Shown here: positions 1-11,688 of the stretch, in pieces | How positions within the stretch are numbered: position 1 is the first letter of the stretch | Layout of the letters: each line of letters starts with the position of its first letter | NCBI RefSeq assembly: GCF_036785885.1 | Contig: NC_092322.1 | Span: 13,042,466-13,106,465, forward strand | Origin: Coffea arabica | Taxonomy: Eukaryota > Streptophyta > Magnoliopsida > Gentianales > Rubiaceae | Reading direction: 5' to 3' | Length of the DNA stretch: 64,000 bases | Translations under genes and position numbers: made by a program | Notes under the pieces: model-generated | What the model saw: only the letters and a program-made list of their open reading frames with translations | The model's database searches: none | What the model was told of the DNA's origin: nothing

Positions 1-411
1 TATATATATATAGGTTTTTAAACTATGGGCTTTTATGTAGCAAAGCACGAACGTACAGGAGTAAAAGGTAATTTACCCTTAACTTTATCAAGCTACCTTC
101 TTTAAAGCGAGTAAGATCTATGGCCTGATGAAGTTATACAGCTTCTGCGCCATAAACTTTTTGTTTACATATAGATATACTACAAAAAGTATCTGAATAA
201 GCGAAATAGAAAAGTATCATTAATAGCTAATTGTAGATGTTGTAATACATCAACAGCTTCAAGTTATATTTCCTGAGAATGCAGCCTTGAATGGGGTACG
301 CAGAGTCCTAACAGATGCATAGCTTTGTGACATAAAAATATGTAGTTTTTTGCTAGGAAATTTTTCTTTTTTAATCCTATATCAAGAAATCAGACAAAAT
401 ATTTTTGTATT
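1..411. other. non-genic stretch
   Basis: AT-rich sequence opening with a short TA run. No reading frame resembling a known protein and no clear repeat structure was seen on either strand. Confidence 0.5.
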
Positions 412-600
412 CATATCTTGGCAGCCTTGTACATGTTAGCTATCCTCAAAGCTTCATTAGGCCATTGTTATAGTCAGTCCAATGTCACTGAGCCAAAAAG
501 CTTCACATTTTTATGCCATTTTGCAGCTTCATATCATCCACCATGGATGCAGGATGCGTGTGGCCATCCTTCCCCAAGTGATACCTACATTACGTATTGC
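412..600 (-). pseudogene. relic of a GH17 (beta-1,3-glucanase-like) exon 1
   Basis: On the minus strand, from about 600 downward, the frame reads VGITWGRMATR. It then shifts to an alternate frame reading SMVDDMKLQNGIKM, followed by a stop and KLFGS. This matches, in order, the start of the mature GH17 domain in the four genes further right (LGMNWGRLATQRMIPSMVVDLLMQNKINYVKLFSASD). At least one frameshift and several stops break it, and no exon 2 was recognised to its left. It is an independent, much older copy of the same kind of exon, not part of the 7-30 kb block duplication. The identification rests on motif order over about 50 residues, so it is likely but not certain. Confidence 0.6.
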
Positions 601-1079
601 AAACTGTATCCCAAACAAAAGAAATGAACAAGACCATACCAAAAATATGGCTTGGTAAATTTTGTTGGAAAATCCACATGACAAGAACAGATTTCCCTTG
701 TTGGGTAGAGGGTTTGGAGAATTTGAATCTAAATGCTGATTTAACCCCGCTAAGCAACTCATGGGCAATAGCAGATGAAATTTGAATGTTGCAATCACTT
801 TATGGTAAAAAAACTCCTTACACCTAATGATCAGCTGTTGTGTATGCAATATTTGAATTGCTGAAATTCGAAAACCACGTTTGCAAATTCCTTGTCAAAC
901 TGTCCTGAATCGTAAGGCTTTTCTCATCTGCACAATAGGGGAAAAATTGGTGAGAACGCAGGGGGTTCATGCAGAATTAGTTGAAGGGACTTTGCATTTA
1001 TTATCTGCTACATTTGGACGATAGTCGTGCTCTCTCTGAAAAAGAATGGTTTTAGCTTTTTGGTATATAAAAACGGAAA
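601..1079. other. non-genic stretch
   Basis: No supported gene. Short open frames on both strands have no recognisable similarity. The stretch may include decayed sequence upstream of the GH17 relic. Confidence 0.4.
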
Positions 1080-1804
1080 GGGAAAATGACCACTTTCATT
1101 CTTCACATTTCACCAAAATATTCTTTTTATCCCTCGCTTTTAAAACGAAACAAATTCGTTCCTGATATTTAAAAAACTGAGGCTATTACGTACATTCTGA
1201 AATCAATTTTCAATCTGAATCCAACCACCTAGCAACCCGGCCGCTTATAATTTTTGGGGATATAATTGGTAAATCACTTGATTAATTTAACTTGATATTC
1301 ACGTGAAATTTAATGAATTCAAAAAGGAAAAACAAAAAATCATAACATAAAAAAGAAGGATTAATCTTTCATGCATTGTTATTATATATAGTGACGGATC
1401 TAGATATCTGCCACATCATTTCAATTTAATTTAAATACCAAACTTTGTATGCATGATATATTTCAAGACTTGCAAGTGTATATACTAATGGTGTATGAAA
1501 AAATTTACCCCAAAAAAATTCTACTATTCCAAGACAAAGAACAACCTTTTTATTTTATAATTTTTTTTTTTTAGTTCAATAAATGTCATGTGAATCCGAT
1601 GGAGTTGACCGAATGATTTATCAATTATATCCCCAATATTTATTACTAGGTTATTGAATGGTTTGATTCAAATTGAAAGTTAGAGTTTAGGGATGTAATA
1701 GTTTCAATTTTTAAATATCAAAGATGAATTTGCTTCGTTTTAAAAGAGATGGATGAAAAAAATAATTTTATGAAATGTGATGTATGAAACGGGCCATTTT
1801 CCCG
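1080..1804. mobile_element. Mutator-like MITE, copy 1
   Basis: The left end begins GGGAAAATGACC and the right end finishes GGCCATTTTCCC, so the termini are inverted. Inverted similarity continues inward for roughly 200 bases (for example AAACGAAACAAATTC on the left against its complement on the right). Flanking A/G-rich 9-mers match about 7 of 9, consistent with a degenerate target duplication. A second copy of the family lies at 49,426-50,140 in the opposite orientation. It has no coding capacity. It sits directly upstream of the NLR pseudogene and could once have affected its promoter, but nothing shows that. Confidence 0.7.
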
Positions 1805-1954
1805 AAAAGGAAATAAAAAAAAAAAAAGAATGGTTCTTCAGAGGTTGGACGGTGGTTTACTCAGACGGAGGAGTTGACCTGGACCACGAAAAGATTAGGC
1901 AACTTCAGTAGTTTTAATCTAGAACTCTATACATTTTGTTTATAAATAAATATA

Positions 1955-4900
1955 ATGTTTTCTTCACACGGGAAAGAGGAGTTGACTAATGTGGAGGCGA
2001 GAGAAAGCAAGAAACAGCTATCAAATCCTAGTAGCAGGTCAATCAAAGTAGATTTTGAGGTTTCCACCTCTTCATTTGCTATCAAGAAACCTGAATTGAA
2101 AGTTAAGAAATGGTCCAACCGAGGGATATGGCTATGTCTAGGTTCAATTATGCTTCGTTTGGTGCTGCATTACGTGATCTCGAATCCATTGAAAGATGGT
2201 TTCGTCGTGAGAGAGAGTATCTTGAGTATCGTGGCCTCTGGAAGATGAAGATGGAGCTGAAACTTCTGAGAACATATTATACCTGTGCCCGTGAGTGGGG
2301 CAGCAAGTATGGATTTTTGGAACATGAGCAAGATAAGCATGCAAGTCCGAGAGTTATCTTGATGACGATTGAAGATCTTGTTTGCAAAATTTCCAATGAA
2401 GCTCACTCCCTCTGTCTTGCATCAAATCACGATTATAGCCTGGTTTTGAACATGATATCTGGTTTTAGAACAACCATAAGGGCTATGAAACGACATGTTA
2501 TAAAACTGTCATTCATGTTTTCAGCAAACTCTCTGGAATATCGACTCGTGAATATGATTCCTATCGTGATTACTAATTTTTCGAAAAATCTGATGGATCT
2601 TCTTTGCTGTGTCAATGATGAAGCTCTACGTCAACTAATTGATGCCCTTGTTGATAAGCTAAAGTTTTTCAACAATTTCATTCGCTTTACCAGGACGAAA
2701 AGGTGTTGACTTTATGCAATCCAAGGACTTGTATAGCCATGTTGAATTTGTTGCTGTCAAAGCAGCACAGCTGATCTTCATGTGGGGTTTTTATTTCAGA
2801 AATGATGGAGAACTGCTCGCTCAGGTGCAATTGGAAAAGACTCAGCTGCTTGAGAAGATTAAGCTTGTTGATCCTCACATTGGACAGATTTGTGTTCATC
2901 TCCTTACAGCTGCAAAATTATCAGGATCATCGACAATTCTGACTTCCAAGAAGAATGGGGATATAGCAGCAGAATTCATTGATTCTCTGCTATGTAAACT
3001 TTGGGGGCTATTTGATTATGATTCAAGCTTTATGATTTCTGCCAAGGACCAAATGCAAAGACTTTATGAAGGACTAAGATTCCTGAGAACCATTCTCCTT
3101 CAGCAGTACAAGGTCAAAGAGCTACTTGACAAAATACGGAATCACTTAAGACTTGTGGTCATTGATGCTGGAACAATAGTTTGCTCCATTTCTCGGAATG
3201 AATTGAAAGAAGGCTTGGCCAAGGAAAAGGATCTTCTGCTTTTTTATTTGTTGAAATTGATCAAGTATATTAAGTCAAGAGTTGCACAAGAGTACCTGTT
3301 AACATCATCATCTAGTTTTCCGACAACCAATGAGTTGGGTTTTTTGGATTCTTTCCAAGAGAAACTAGAGCAACTATCAAAGTGCGAGGCAGATTCAGTT
3401 GCTTTTCCGAAGGATTGCATCCATATATTTCTGGAAAATCTTCTAATCTTGAGATCTTTCCTGAATAATATTGTGCACCAGTGAAACCAGAACGCAAAAC
3501 TTCAAACTCTTTGGAGTCGTGTTATGGAGGTGGCTTACAAGGCAGAGACTATAATTGACTTTGTGGCAGTAGGTGATAGACCTGATAGTTATCGGATGTC
3601 ATTCGATACCATCAATGAAGACATCAACTTTATTAAAACTGAGGCCTTAGAGATCTATGACAGGATGCAGCCTGACATTGGAGGCCAGAAAACTACCAAT
3701 TCTTATAGTCACATGCCATCACATGTTAGCACTCCTATACTCGATGAAGTTGTGGTGGGATTGGGTGATGAGGCAGAAACAGTTATTGAGAGACTTACAA
3801 GAGGAACAAGGTAGTTGGATGTTGTTCCAATCGTGGGTATGGCTGGACAAGGTAAGACAACATTGGCCAAAAGAGTATACAATGATCAGTTAATTATGTG
3901 CCACTTTCATGTTCGTGCATGGTGTTGTGTTTCACAAGGATATCGGAGGCTAAGTTTGTTATTAAAAATCTTAAGTGATATTATGGATAAGCTTCCTAGC
4001 CAATATTTACAGATGAATGAAGATGATTTGGCTGTAGTTAAGGGAAACAGGTATCTGATAGTTTTGGATGATATATGGGGCATTGAGGCATGGAATGGGA
4101 TGGAAAGATCTTTCCCCAATGACGCCAATGGAAGTAGAGTTCTCTGTACAAGTCGCCTTCACAATTTGTCATCAGAATTTAAGCTAGATTGCAAACCTCA
4201 CCCTCTTCGCCCACTCACTGATGAAGAGAGTTGGGCTTTACTACAGCATAAGTTGTTTGCCAAGAAAGCTTGTCCTCCACAACTGTGTGCTCTTGGGAAG
4301 CAAATAGCAGAGAGTTGTAAGGGGCTACTTCTTGCTGTTGTTGTTGTTGCTGGATTTCTTGCAACAATACAGCAATATCATTGGGAAGAAGTTGCAAGAA
4401 GTCTAAGTTCCAACGTTCTTTCTGACAATGAACTCTGCATGAACACATTTGAGTTGAGCTATAGACACTTACCTGATTATTTGAAGCCATGCTTTCTATA
4501 TTTTGGTGCATTTCAGGAAGACGAAGAAATTCCTATCCAAAGGTTGGCATTGCTATGGATCTCCGAAGGATTTGTGCAGAAGACTGGGGTAAAGAGCTTA
4601 GAGGATGCAGCAAATGAGTACTTGATGGATCTCATTGATCAAAGTTTAGTAATGGTTAGCCAACAAAGATCTATTGATGGGGTGAAAACTTGCCAAATTC
4701 ACGACTTGTTGCATGAATTTGTCATCAGGAAAGCCAAAGAAGAAAGTTTTTTTGCATATTTTACATGGGTATGATGAGCTTTACACTTTTACTGCACCAT
4801 ACAACCCATACAGGTTGGGTATCTATGCTGATGCAATGGCCTTTAAGAAGTCGAGGCTCTTCTGTCCTCATTTACGCTGTTTGCTCTTCTTTTCTAAGAC

Positions 4901-5879
4901 TCTTTTTGCTCCTGAACAGAAGCATGATTTTTCATTCATGTTTCGGATATTTAAACTTCTCAAAGTGTTGGACTTAGGGGACTATGATCTTGGTCAGAAG
5001 TTTCCATTGGAGGTAGTATTGCTGGTTCACTTGAGATACTTGGTGATTTAATGTGGTGTAAAGTCCATCCCGTCTGCGATATGCAAACTCTCAAGGTAAG
5101 AAACTTTCAGTTGAAGGGAGCCACAACTAGTGTTGCGTTGCCAAACACATTCTGGATGATGAAGGAACTGAGACATCTAAGCATTGCAAGTACTCGTTGC
5201 TCCTTTGGTTTTATATTTCCCGCTGACGATCTTGAAAGATACCCAGATTTGTCTCAATTAGGCAGCTGTATCCTTGCAATCGATTGCTGCAATGGTCAAA
5301 GTTTTGCAAAGATACTGGGCAAAGTTACCAAACATTCATAGACTAAAATGCGTACGCACATCAAAAGAAGACATTCCCTTGTATTGCTATGACGAAATTG
5401 TACTGGACCATCTGAGCCGACTACAATCACTCCGCATGGCTCGATTTTGGGAATTTAAACTGGATTTCCCCGACAATTTGAGAAAATTGACTCTCTCAAG
5501 CAATAGGCAGCCGTGGAGTGAAATTTCAAAAATTGCAAAGCTGCCCAATCTAGAAGTGCTCAAATTACTTTATCATTCCTTTGTGGGAAAAGAATGGGAA
5601 ATGACAGAAGGGGCATTCCCAAAGCTGAGATTCTTAAAACTGTAAGACTTGGAAATTGTGGGATGGACAGCCTCTGGCGATGATTTTCCCCCCCTTGAGA
5701 AGCTGGTTTTATGCAGTTGTCGGACGCTGGAAGAGGTCCCTTCTTGTTTAGGGGACATTCCAACTATTGAAATGATTGAGATCAGATCATGTCACAAGTC
5801 TGATGTGAATTCGATAAAGCAAATTCAAGAAGAACAAATGGACTTGGGAAATAAGGGTCTAAAGGTTGTAATTCATTAA
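1955..5879 (+). pseudogene. R1-type CC-NB-LRR (NLR) disease-resistance pseudogene
   Basis: This is a relative of the late-blight-resistance R1 family of intracellular immune receptors. The N-terminal R1/Rx-like region runs from about 2,110 to 3,780 (alternative upstream ATG at 1,955 in another frame). The NB-ARC domain at about 3,815-4,720 shows the P-loop GMAGQGKTT, kinase-2 YLIVLDDIW, RNBS-B GSRVLCTSR, a GLPL-like CKGLLLAVVVVAG, RNBS-D CFLYFGAF and an MHD-equivalent IHDLLHEF. Leucine-rich repeats follow from about 4,765 to 5,879. The gene is broken: frameshift near 2,698, TGA at 3,482, TAG at 3,812 just before the P-loop, frameshift at a T7 run near 4,746, TAA at 5,049, frameshifts near 5,090 and 5,325, and TAA at 5,643. 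A few residues also appear to be missing before kinase-2. The P-loop has A and Q where GGLGKTT is usual. Splicing cannot remove so many lesions, so a pseudogene is the best reading. Confidence 0.9.
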
Positions 5880-6646
5880 GAAGATTGGGGTTGCAAATTT
5901 TCCTCAGGCCTGACATGAAGGAGAATCTATTTAATTCCTCACTTCACATGTTAACAGAGTTCAATGCTGGTAAATATGGATATTTGTTTATGCAGATAAG
6001 GTTTCCTTCCTCAATTAACTGCTTGTGTTCTTTGTATCAGTTCAGTAATGAGTTCTTCTTCTTTTTTTTGTCAAAGCAATTATTGGAATGTACCTATATT
6101 TTGGTTGGGCAACTTTTAATTTTAGTTATCAACATTTTTGAGATGTAATTTATTAAAATTATTCATTTTTCTTATTAGTGTTATGATTGAAATGCAATAA
6201 CTCTATTTAAAAGACACCAGGGTAATTTAAGCATAACAAAAACTAAGATCAGATTACCAGGTTTGATGTGATAACAGAAATTCTAGTTAGGATAAACTTC
6301 AGAACATCTGCCGAGCAGAAAACATAGATTTGATTAAAACGAAGTACGACAACTAAGTTTTCTACCATGCTGAACGTTGATCTAGACTTCATGCAATTCA
6401 GCAAGAAAAAGCCTTTGTCACTCATAATCTAGACCTGGAGAACTCAAAGATATATATGGTTTACATGTCATAGTTATAAAGATCAACGAACCAAATTTAG
6501 TCAAGTAATACATGACCTGATCAATTTCTTATATTCTTGTTTCTGATTTTTTCTATCATTACTGAACTAAATTGAAGAGCATTATAGAACAATACTAACA
6601 GAACTAGGCAAGGAAAGGCACTGAATTGGGAGTGCGTGATAAGTTA
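5880..6646. other. 3' flank of the NLR pseudogene
   Basis: AT-rich sequence with no supported gene. It probably contains the old 3' UTR of the NLR gene. A short frame at 5,885-6,148 has no recognisable similarity. Confidence 0.4.
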
Positions 6647-6654
6647 CTTGGCAA

Positions 6655-7111
6655 TAGAGCTGCAAACGAATCGAACCGCTCGTAAGCGGCTCGAGTTCAG
6701 CTCGAGTCGAAATCGAGCTCAAACTCGAGCTTCAAATATTAAGCTCATTAGGCTCGCGAGCTCGAATATATATATAATATTTTTTATTTTTTTATTTTTA
6801 GTATATATATATTTTAGTTTAAGTATATATATATTTTTTATTTTCTTATTTTAATAGTAAAATTACATATATATATCCTTAATATTTTATTATTTATTAA
6901 AAAAATATTATTTTATTTATTTTTTAAAAAAATAAAATAATTTTTTTATTTTTTTCGAGCTCGAGCTCGGCTCGAATTGATTCGAATCGAGCTCAAGCTT
7001 TAAATTGCCGGCTCGTCGAACTCGAGTTCGAGTTCGAATTTGGTAAAATTTAGTCGAGACTCGGCTCGATTAGCCTAAATCTCGAATCGACTCAGCTCAT
7101 TTGCAACCCTA
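6655..7111. mobile_element. non-autonomous hAT element (457 bp)
   Basis: Flanked by a perfect 8-bp target duplication CTTGGCAA (6,647-6,654 and 7,112-7,119). The ends are inverted: TAGAGCTGCAAACGA on the left and the complement of TAGGGTTGCAAATGAG on the right. Subterminal regions are packed with CTCGAGCTCGAG-type motifs, in inverted arrangement around an AT-only core. An 8-bp duplication with TAG..TGCAAA ends is the hAT signature. No coding sequence. Confidence 0.88.
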
Positions 7112-7382
7112 CTTGGCAACTTACATCCCAGATGGTTTGACAAAGCCACGCGAATATAAAACTGCATACAGAATATGTATTTTCTTGGAGATTCAACATG
7201 TCTTGATTAAGCATATAATCAGTATAAGATGTGATGAATACTGTTATGCATCACAGGAATGTTTAATCTTACGTGGGTTAAGCCTTGACACATTTTAAAA
7301 CTAAAAAAGAAAGAAAGAGAGACAAGGGAACCTTAAACCTGAGAGTTAACATTTGACATGGAGCTGATTTTAAATTGAATTT

Positions 7383-7554
7383 GAGGCCACACATATCTTT
7401 TATCAACAATTGCAAATTGACTTTTGTTGAATTTGATAAACCTAATCCCAGAAGAACCCTCAAAAGCCGGCAACTCTTGAGGGCCTCCTAGGGACTTATC
7501 TACCCAACTAACCCAACCCCCAACCCCGATGTAGGATAGAGGCCACACATATCT
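7383..7554. mobile_element. short retroposon-like insertion with 16-bp direct repeats
   Basis: The 16-mer GAGGCCACACATATCT occurs at 7,383-7,398 and again at 7,539-7,554, bracketing 140 bp. The equivalent positions in units B, C and D (for example near 19,440) lack the insert. A long exact duplication is typical of LINE-machinery insertions, so a SINE or truncated retroposon is the likeliest source. The insert carries a GC-rich part (AGCCGGCAACTCTTGAGG) and no coding sequence. Confidence 0.5.
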
Positions 7555-7634
7555 GATAGGTGAAAAAGTACATAAACATCAGCATGAATGATTAGCCTAT
7601 GCTATATGGCCCCAAATCCATTATAATCAGCATG

Positions 7635-9563
7635 TACACATCAAAGTGAAGCAATGGAACAACGTCTGCACAACAGAAATCATCAATGATATCAATGATG
7701 GCTTGAGAGCATGAGCCAGGCTTTGTGCGTATCCACTAAAATTAGGGATCTCAGCAGCTAGTATTTCGACAGGGAATGTGCAGGATGGAGTTGAAGGATC
7801 GTCTGAGACTATCTTACCATATCCGTTGTAATAACACGATTTGTTGGATACACTTTGAGATGCCTTCTAGAAGCCCATATTAAAGGCATACGAAAGCCTC
7901 TGCATGTATGTCAAATTGCTGCATGACCCTCCAAGATCCAATGTCGTACAATCTGTAGTGTCACATGCGTACTTTGCTTGATCATCAAAAACATTATAAG
8001 CAACTTTACCAATATCTTATGCGTATCGGTCATTGAAAATGCACCACCTTTTAGGCATATGTGTAATGTCTATAGCTGGTACTAGGTTGACATCGTGCCC
8101 AAGCCCCTGAAGATCAAAGTTGAACTTAGGCTGTCCATCAAATTTGTAGATACCCTAGTGTCACATGAAGGATCTGGCATTCTTGCTTATCTTATTTTCA
8201 TCAGACAAATTATGGAGATAGACATCAATCGGACCAGGACGTCAAGGAGTTCCTTTCTTACTAGCTACAAATTTAGCCAAGCCCTGATAAAATCTCTGTG
8301 CATTTGGGATGTTTCCATCTTTTATTCCATCTGTTGGCCATCCAATTGCACCTATAATGATTGTCATGTTTGGACACCCCACTTTCTCTAATGCAACATC
8401 GAACATATCATGCATGACCTCTATGACATTTGAATAGGTTTTGTCCCCATCTTTGAACACTGAGGTAGAGTTGTTCTCAAGAAATGCAAATTCAGTGTCA
8501 CCGTTAAACAAATCATTAACATTAAGGAGTGGGAAAATAACCACTCCAATTGGAGCATTGTAGCTCTGCAGAATCTGACATGACCTAGTAATGTTTGGCT
8601 CTAAATCTTTTCTGAAAGCAGCCTTCGATGGTTTCTTTACAGGGATGAGGACGTCAGTGAAATGATTCATTGTTGCTTTAATGTCATTTTTATTCATTAA
8701 CTTAAGAGCTTGTTGCATCCAGTCCAATACCTGAATAGCTTCGAGATATGTTTGATTGAAAAATTTTGTCGATAATGGCATCGTCCCAACGCAAACATAG
8801 CTATAAAAAAAATCAAACAAAAGTTGACCAAAAATGAAAACATAATCAATGAGAAAGCTAAAAAAACAAAGGAGAAATTAAATTGTTAACCATTAAATTA
8901 TACTCAAATTTATAACCAAAAATTCATCTAATAATATCTCTTTCAAGGTGTAACGGGAGTTATAAGGTACAACATTCGGATTCATCTTGTGGCTAAGTAA
9001 TGGCTCTTAGAGTCTTGCCTCACCGTCAGCAGGAAGGATTCTCCTATGTGATAGGAGCTCATTCATTCAACTATTGGGATAGCTAAGTGGTGGCTAAGAT
9101 AGAGCGCTTATCCTAGTTCGCAGGCAGGTCTAAGGATCATATTCTAGGTCTGGAAATTGGGGGTTGGGAGTTTATAGAAAGAGGTAGGAGCTATTAAAAG
9201 AAAAACATACATGAAATGGACATTGGGATGCCTTACAATAATCTGAACCACCCACTCGTCCACATCAACCTTACGTTTCATCGTCTATGTCTATTGATTA
9301 GGCATTGTGATTTCCAGTCCAATGTTAGTCGCTGAAAAGGCTTCCAAGACATTGTCACTTGCACTGAAAAGCTTGACGTAATTGATCTTGTTTTGCATCA
9401 GCAAGTCAACCACCATGGATGGTATCATTCTTTGTGTTGCCAACCTTCCCCAATTCATACCTAAATAACCCTCTACATAAAGGGTCTCCAATGAAAGAAA
9501 TGAAATTGACATATTAAGAGATTGAAGCCGTTCATCCCACTTTGATCCCACTTTTAATATCAA
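7635..9563 (-). pseudogene. GH17 beta-1,3-glucanase-like gene, copy A (pseudogene)
   Basis: First unit of the array. Exon 1 begins at the ATG complement near 9,555 but has lost one base in the signal-peptide region relative to copy C, which shifts the frame. Two TAG stops follow just after the MPNQ motif (near 9,295). Exon 2 (from about 8,796) reads YVCVGTMPL through GWPTDG, then hits TGA at 8,242-8,244, where copy C has a CGA arginine codon. The rest, including the X8 module, is recognisable down to about 7,640. The acid/base position is Met (GTM for GNE) and the nucleophile position is Ala (IIIGAIGWP). Splice sites of the single intron look intact (acceptor TATAG before CTATG). Coding and flanking sequence are closest to copy C. 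Confidence 0.9.
8970..9190 (+). repeat. tRNA-like SINE-type module in the intron of GH17 copy A
   Basis: TAGCTAAGTGG at 9,080-9,090 fits a pol III box A, and GGATCATATTC near 9,134 resembles box B at a tRNA-like distance. A second, weaker A-box-like TGGCTAAGTAATGG lies about 90 bp upstream. Homologous copies occupy the introns of copy B (about 17,155-17,265) and copy D (about 26,855-26,960). Copy C has lost the A-box part. This is probably a tRNA-derived SINE fixed in the ancestral gene's intron. It is not a functional tRNA gene. Confidence 0.45.
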
Positions 9564-10562
9564 TATGTGGAGTTCAATCTAGTTCCCCAAATGAGGAAGA
9601 AAATTCGAAAAAGTGATCATTGGCATAAATATGAAAAAATGTACCAAAAACGAGATGGTTTATCACAGGTTCTGTACAGGTAATCAATCAGGAAAACACG
9701 GAATGACAACCACTGAAATTGTATTGACAACTGTTGAAGGAAAAAGGTAAATTGAAAATAAGTGGTTCCCTTGTAGATTTGAACAACTAATACTACTTTT
9801 TTATTTGGCAATGTTTTCTAAATTAGGGAAAAAAGGTAAATTGAAAATAACGGTTCCCTAGTAGATTTTACCAACTAATACTACTTATTTGGCAATTGAT
9901 GTTTTCTAAATTAGTAAATTCCCTAGAATCTGGTTTCTATTTAGCACTGAAATAGGATACAGATTACAGACATAACCACTCAAGGTCCTCAAGGATCCTC
10001 TAGCTTTTTTTTTTTTTTTTGTGATTTATTTTAGTGTAAGTGGAAGATCTTAAACTCGGGAGCTTTCATTTACACTCTCTCTCCCTCCTCTTCTCACCTC
10101 CCAACATCCTTTAGTTTTGAACAAATATAAGACAGATTTGATTTGATTTGTCATTCTCTAACCTAAAGAGATACAAAACAAAATCCTCAAAAGTTATAGG
10201 CTTATATAGCTCTATGACAAGTATATCAAAAGCTTGATTTTTTCAAACAACTAATTAAATGATTTTAAGAAAGATTTAAATATGAATTAATTTTTATATA
10301 TTGACAATGTATACTTTGTTATAGTTGGATATATGATAACTAATCCGAATTGAAGTTTAAAATTTGGTATGTATTAAAGATGAGTAAAAAATAAGAAATC
10401 CATTGACGAAATGATTTAATTGTTACAAATAATATCTGTTTTTAAGTGTTAGATAAATTTTGTAGATTCGATGTAGATATACACCTTTTTCGAAGTTATT
10501 ACAAAATTTGTCAACATAAATAGGATAAGAGCCAATAAGATTCAGCCTAAGACATGTGCTAG
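9564..10562. repeat. upstream flank of GH17 copy A, repeated in all units
   Basis: About 1 kb upstream of the copy A start codon. It is matched at 17,620-18,650 (B), 21,380-22,347 (C, with a short deletion near 22,055) and 27,318-28,458 (D). A block beginning AGGTAAATTGAAAATAA is itself duplicated within each flank. This is the presumed promoter region of the array genes. No clear TATA assignment was made, and there is no coding sequence. Confidence 0.7.
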
Positions 10563-10805
10563 TAGGGGTGCAATCAAGTCAAATCAAATTTTGTCTTAAT
10601 CAAACTGAGCATTGACTTAATTTTATTAGGGGTGGATAAAAATACCCACTAACCCAAAAACCCACGACATTTGATCCTATCCGATTCAAAAATGAAGAAT
10701 CCGATCCGTATCATTTGATCAGGTTAAAAAAGGATCGGGTACCTATTTAGATGTGGGGCAGGTTAGGGTCACATAATTAAAAACCTGCAGATACCCGACC
10801 CGTTC

Positions 10806-10843
<38 letters not shown>

Positions 10844-11688
10844 TTATACACATACTATAAAATAATATATTTAGAGTTAAATAAGCAATTTTATTGAACA
10901 AATTACATTACAAATATGGGAGACTATAGTTTCTTATAAAATTCATTTGTAGAGGTCATGATCTTATATTTTTTTTAAAAAGAGTTTAATTAATGTAGAC
11001 TATATATATTTAAAAAAAGTGCTACTTATTTCAAATTTTTATTGATTTTGAATTCTTTTAATTTTTTTCTTTTTCTTGTATTCTCTTCATATGCTTGTTT
11101 CTTCGTAGGAGACTTTTTTCGAGAAAAAATCTTTGTTAAATGTTAGATGAACATGTAAAACAAAAAAGTAAATTAGTATAAATTATTTTTTTAAAAAATT
11201 AATTGATAAGTGGTGGAGTGGGTACCCATTGACTCAATCCTACTTCAGAGGGTACTCAATAATCGGGTACTTGTTGATATGTGGAACGGGTAAGGGTCAA
11301 AAAATGCCTGACTTGCAAGGTGCGGGACGAATCAGTCAAATGGTGCATGGAGCGGGTAACCAACCCATGCCCACTTCTATATTTTATCAAGTTCAAGCTC
11401 AAACTCAAACTCTTAATGTAAAGATCGAGTTCGAGCCGAGTTGAGAAAAAAATGAATAAAATATTAGGAATATATATAATTTTACTATTCATATATATAT
11501 GTATGTATGTATAATCGAGCTAGTTTGTGAACTAATGAGTTAAGCATTTTTTAATTTGAATTCGAACTCGAGTTCAATTTAGTAAGTACGAACCCGACTA
11601 GAACTCGATAGTGTCTGAACTCAATCCGAACTTTGAATCAAGCTACTCATGAACGGCTCATGAGTGACTCAACTTGTGTGCAGCCCTA
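10563..11688. mobile_element. hAT element in unit A, with another hAT nested in it
   Basis: The outer element starts TAGGGGTGCAA and ends TGCAGCCCTA, flanked by TGTGCTAG and TGTGCTGC (6 of 8 bases shared). The same insertion is present in unit C at 22,348-23,491, so it predates the block duplication. The inner element at 10,627-11,379 has TAGGGGTGGAT and CCCACTTCTA ends, with 8-bp flanks AATTTTAT and TATTTTAT. Neither has a transposase. An (AT)n microsatellite lies at about 10,808-10,840. Confidence 0.8.

Noticed and set aside
6655-7111. CRISPR-like or regulatory array from the repeated CTCGAG motifs
   Set aside because: The motifs are subterminal repeats of a hAT element with a perfect 8-bp target duplication; no regular spacers.
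8095-8391. Plus-strand open frame opposite GH17 copy A, and similar ones at 15,483-15,707 and 25,720-25,944
   Set aside because: They are antisense shadows of the GH17 exons; sequence and conservation follow the minus-strand gene.
9070-9160. Functional tRNA gene in the GH17 intron
   Set aside because: Box A and B-like motifs are present but no cloverleaf with an anticodon stem could be drawn; a SINE relic fits better.
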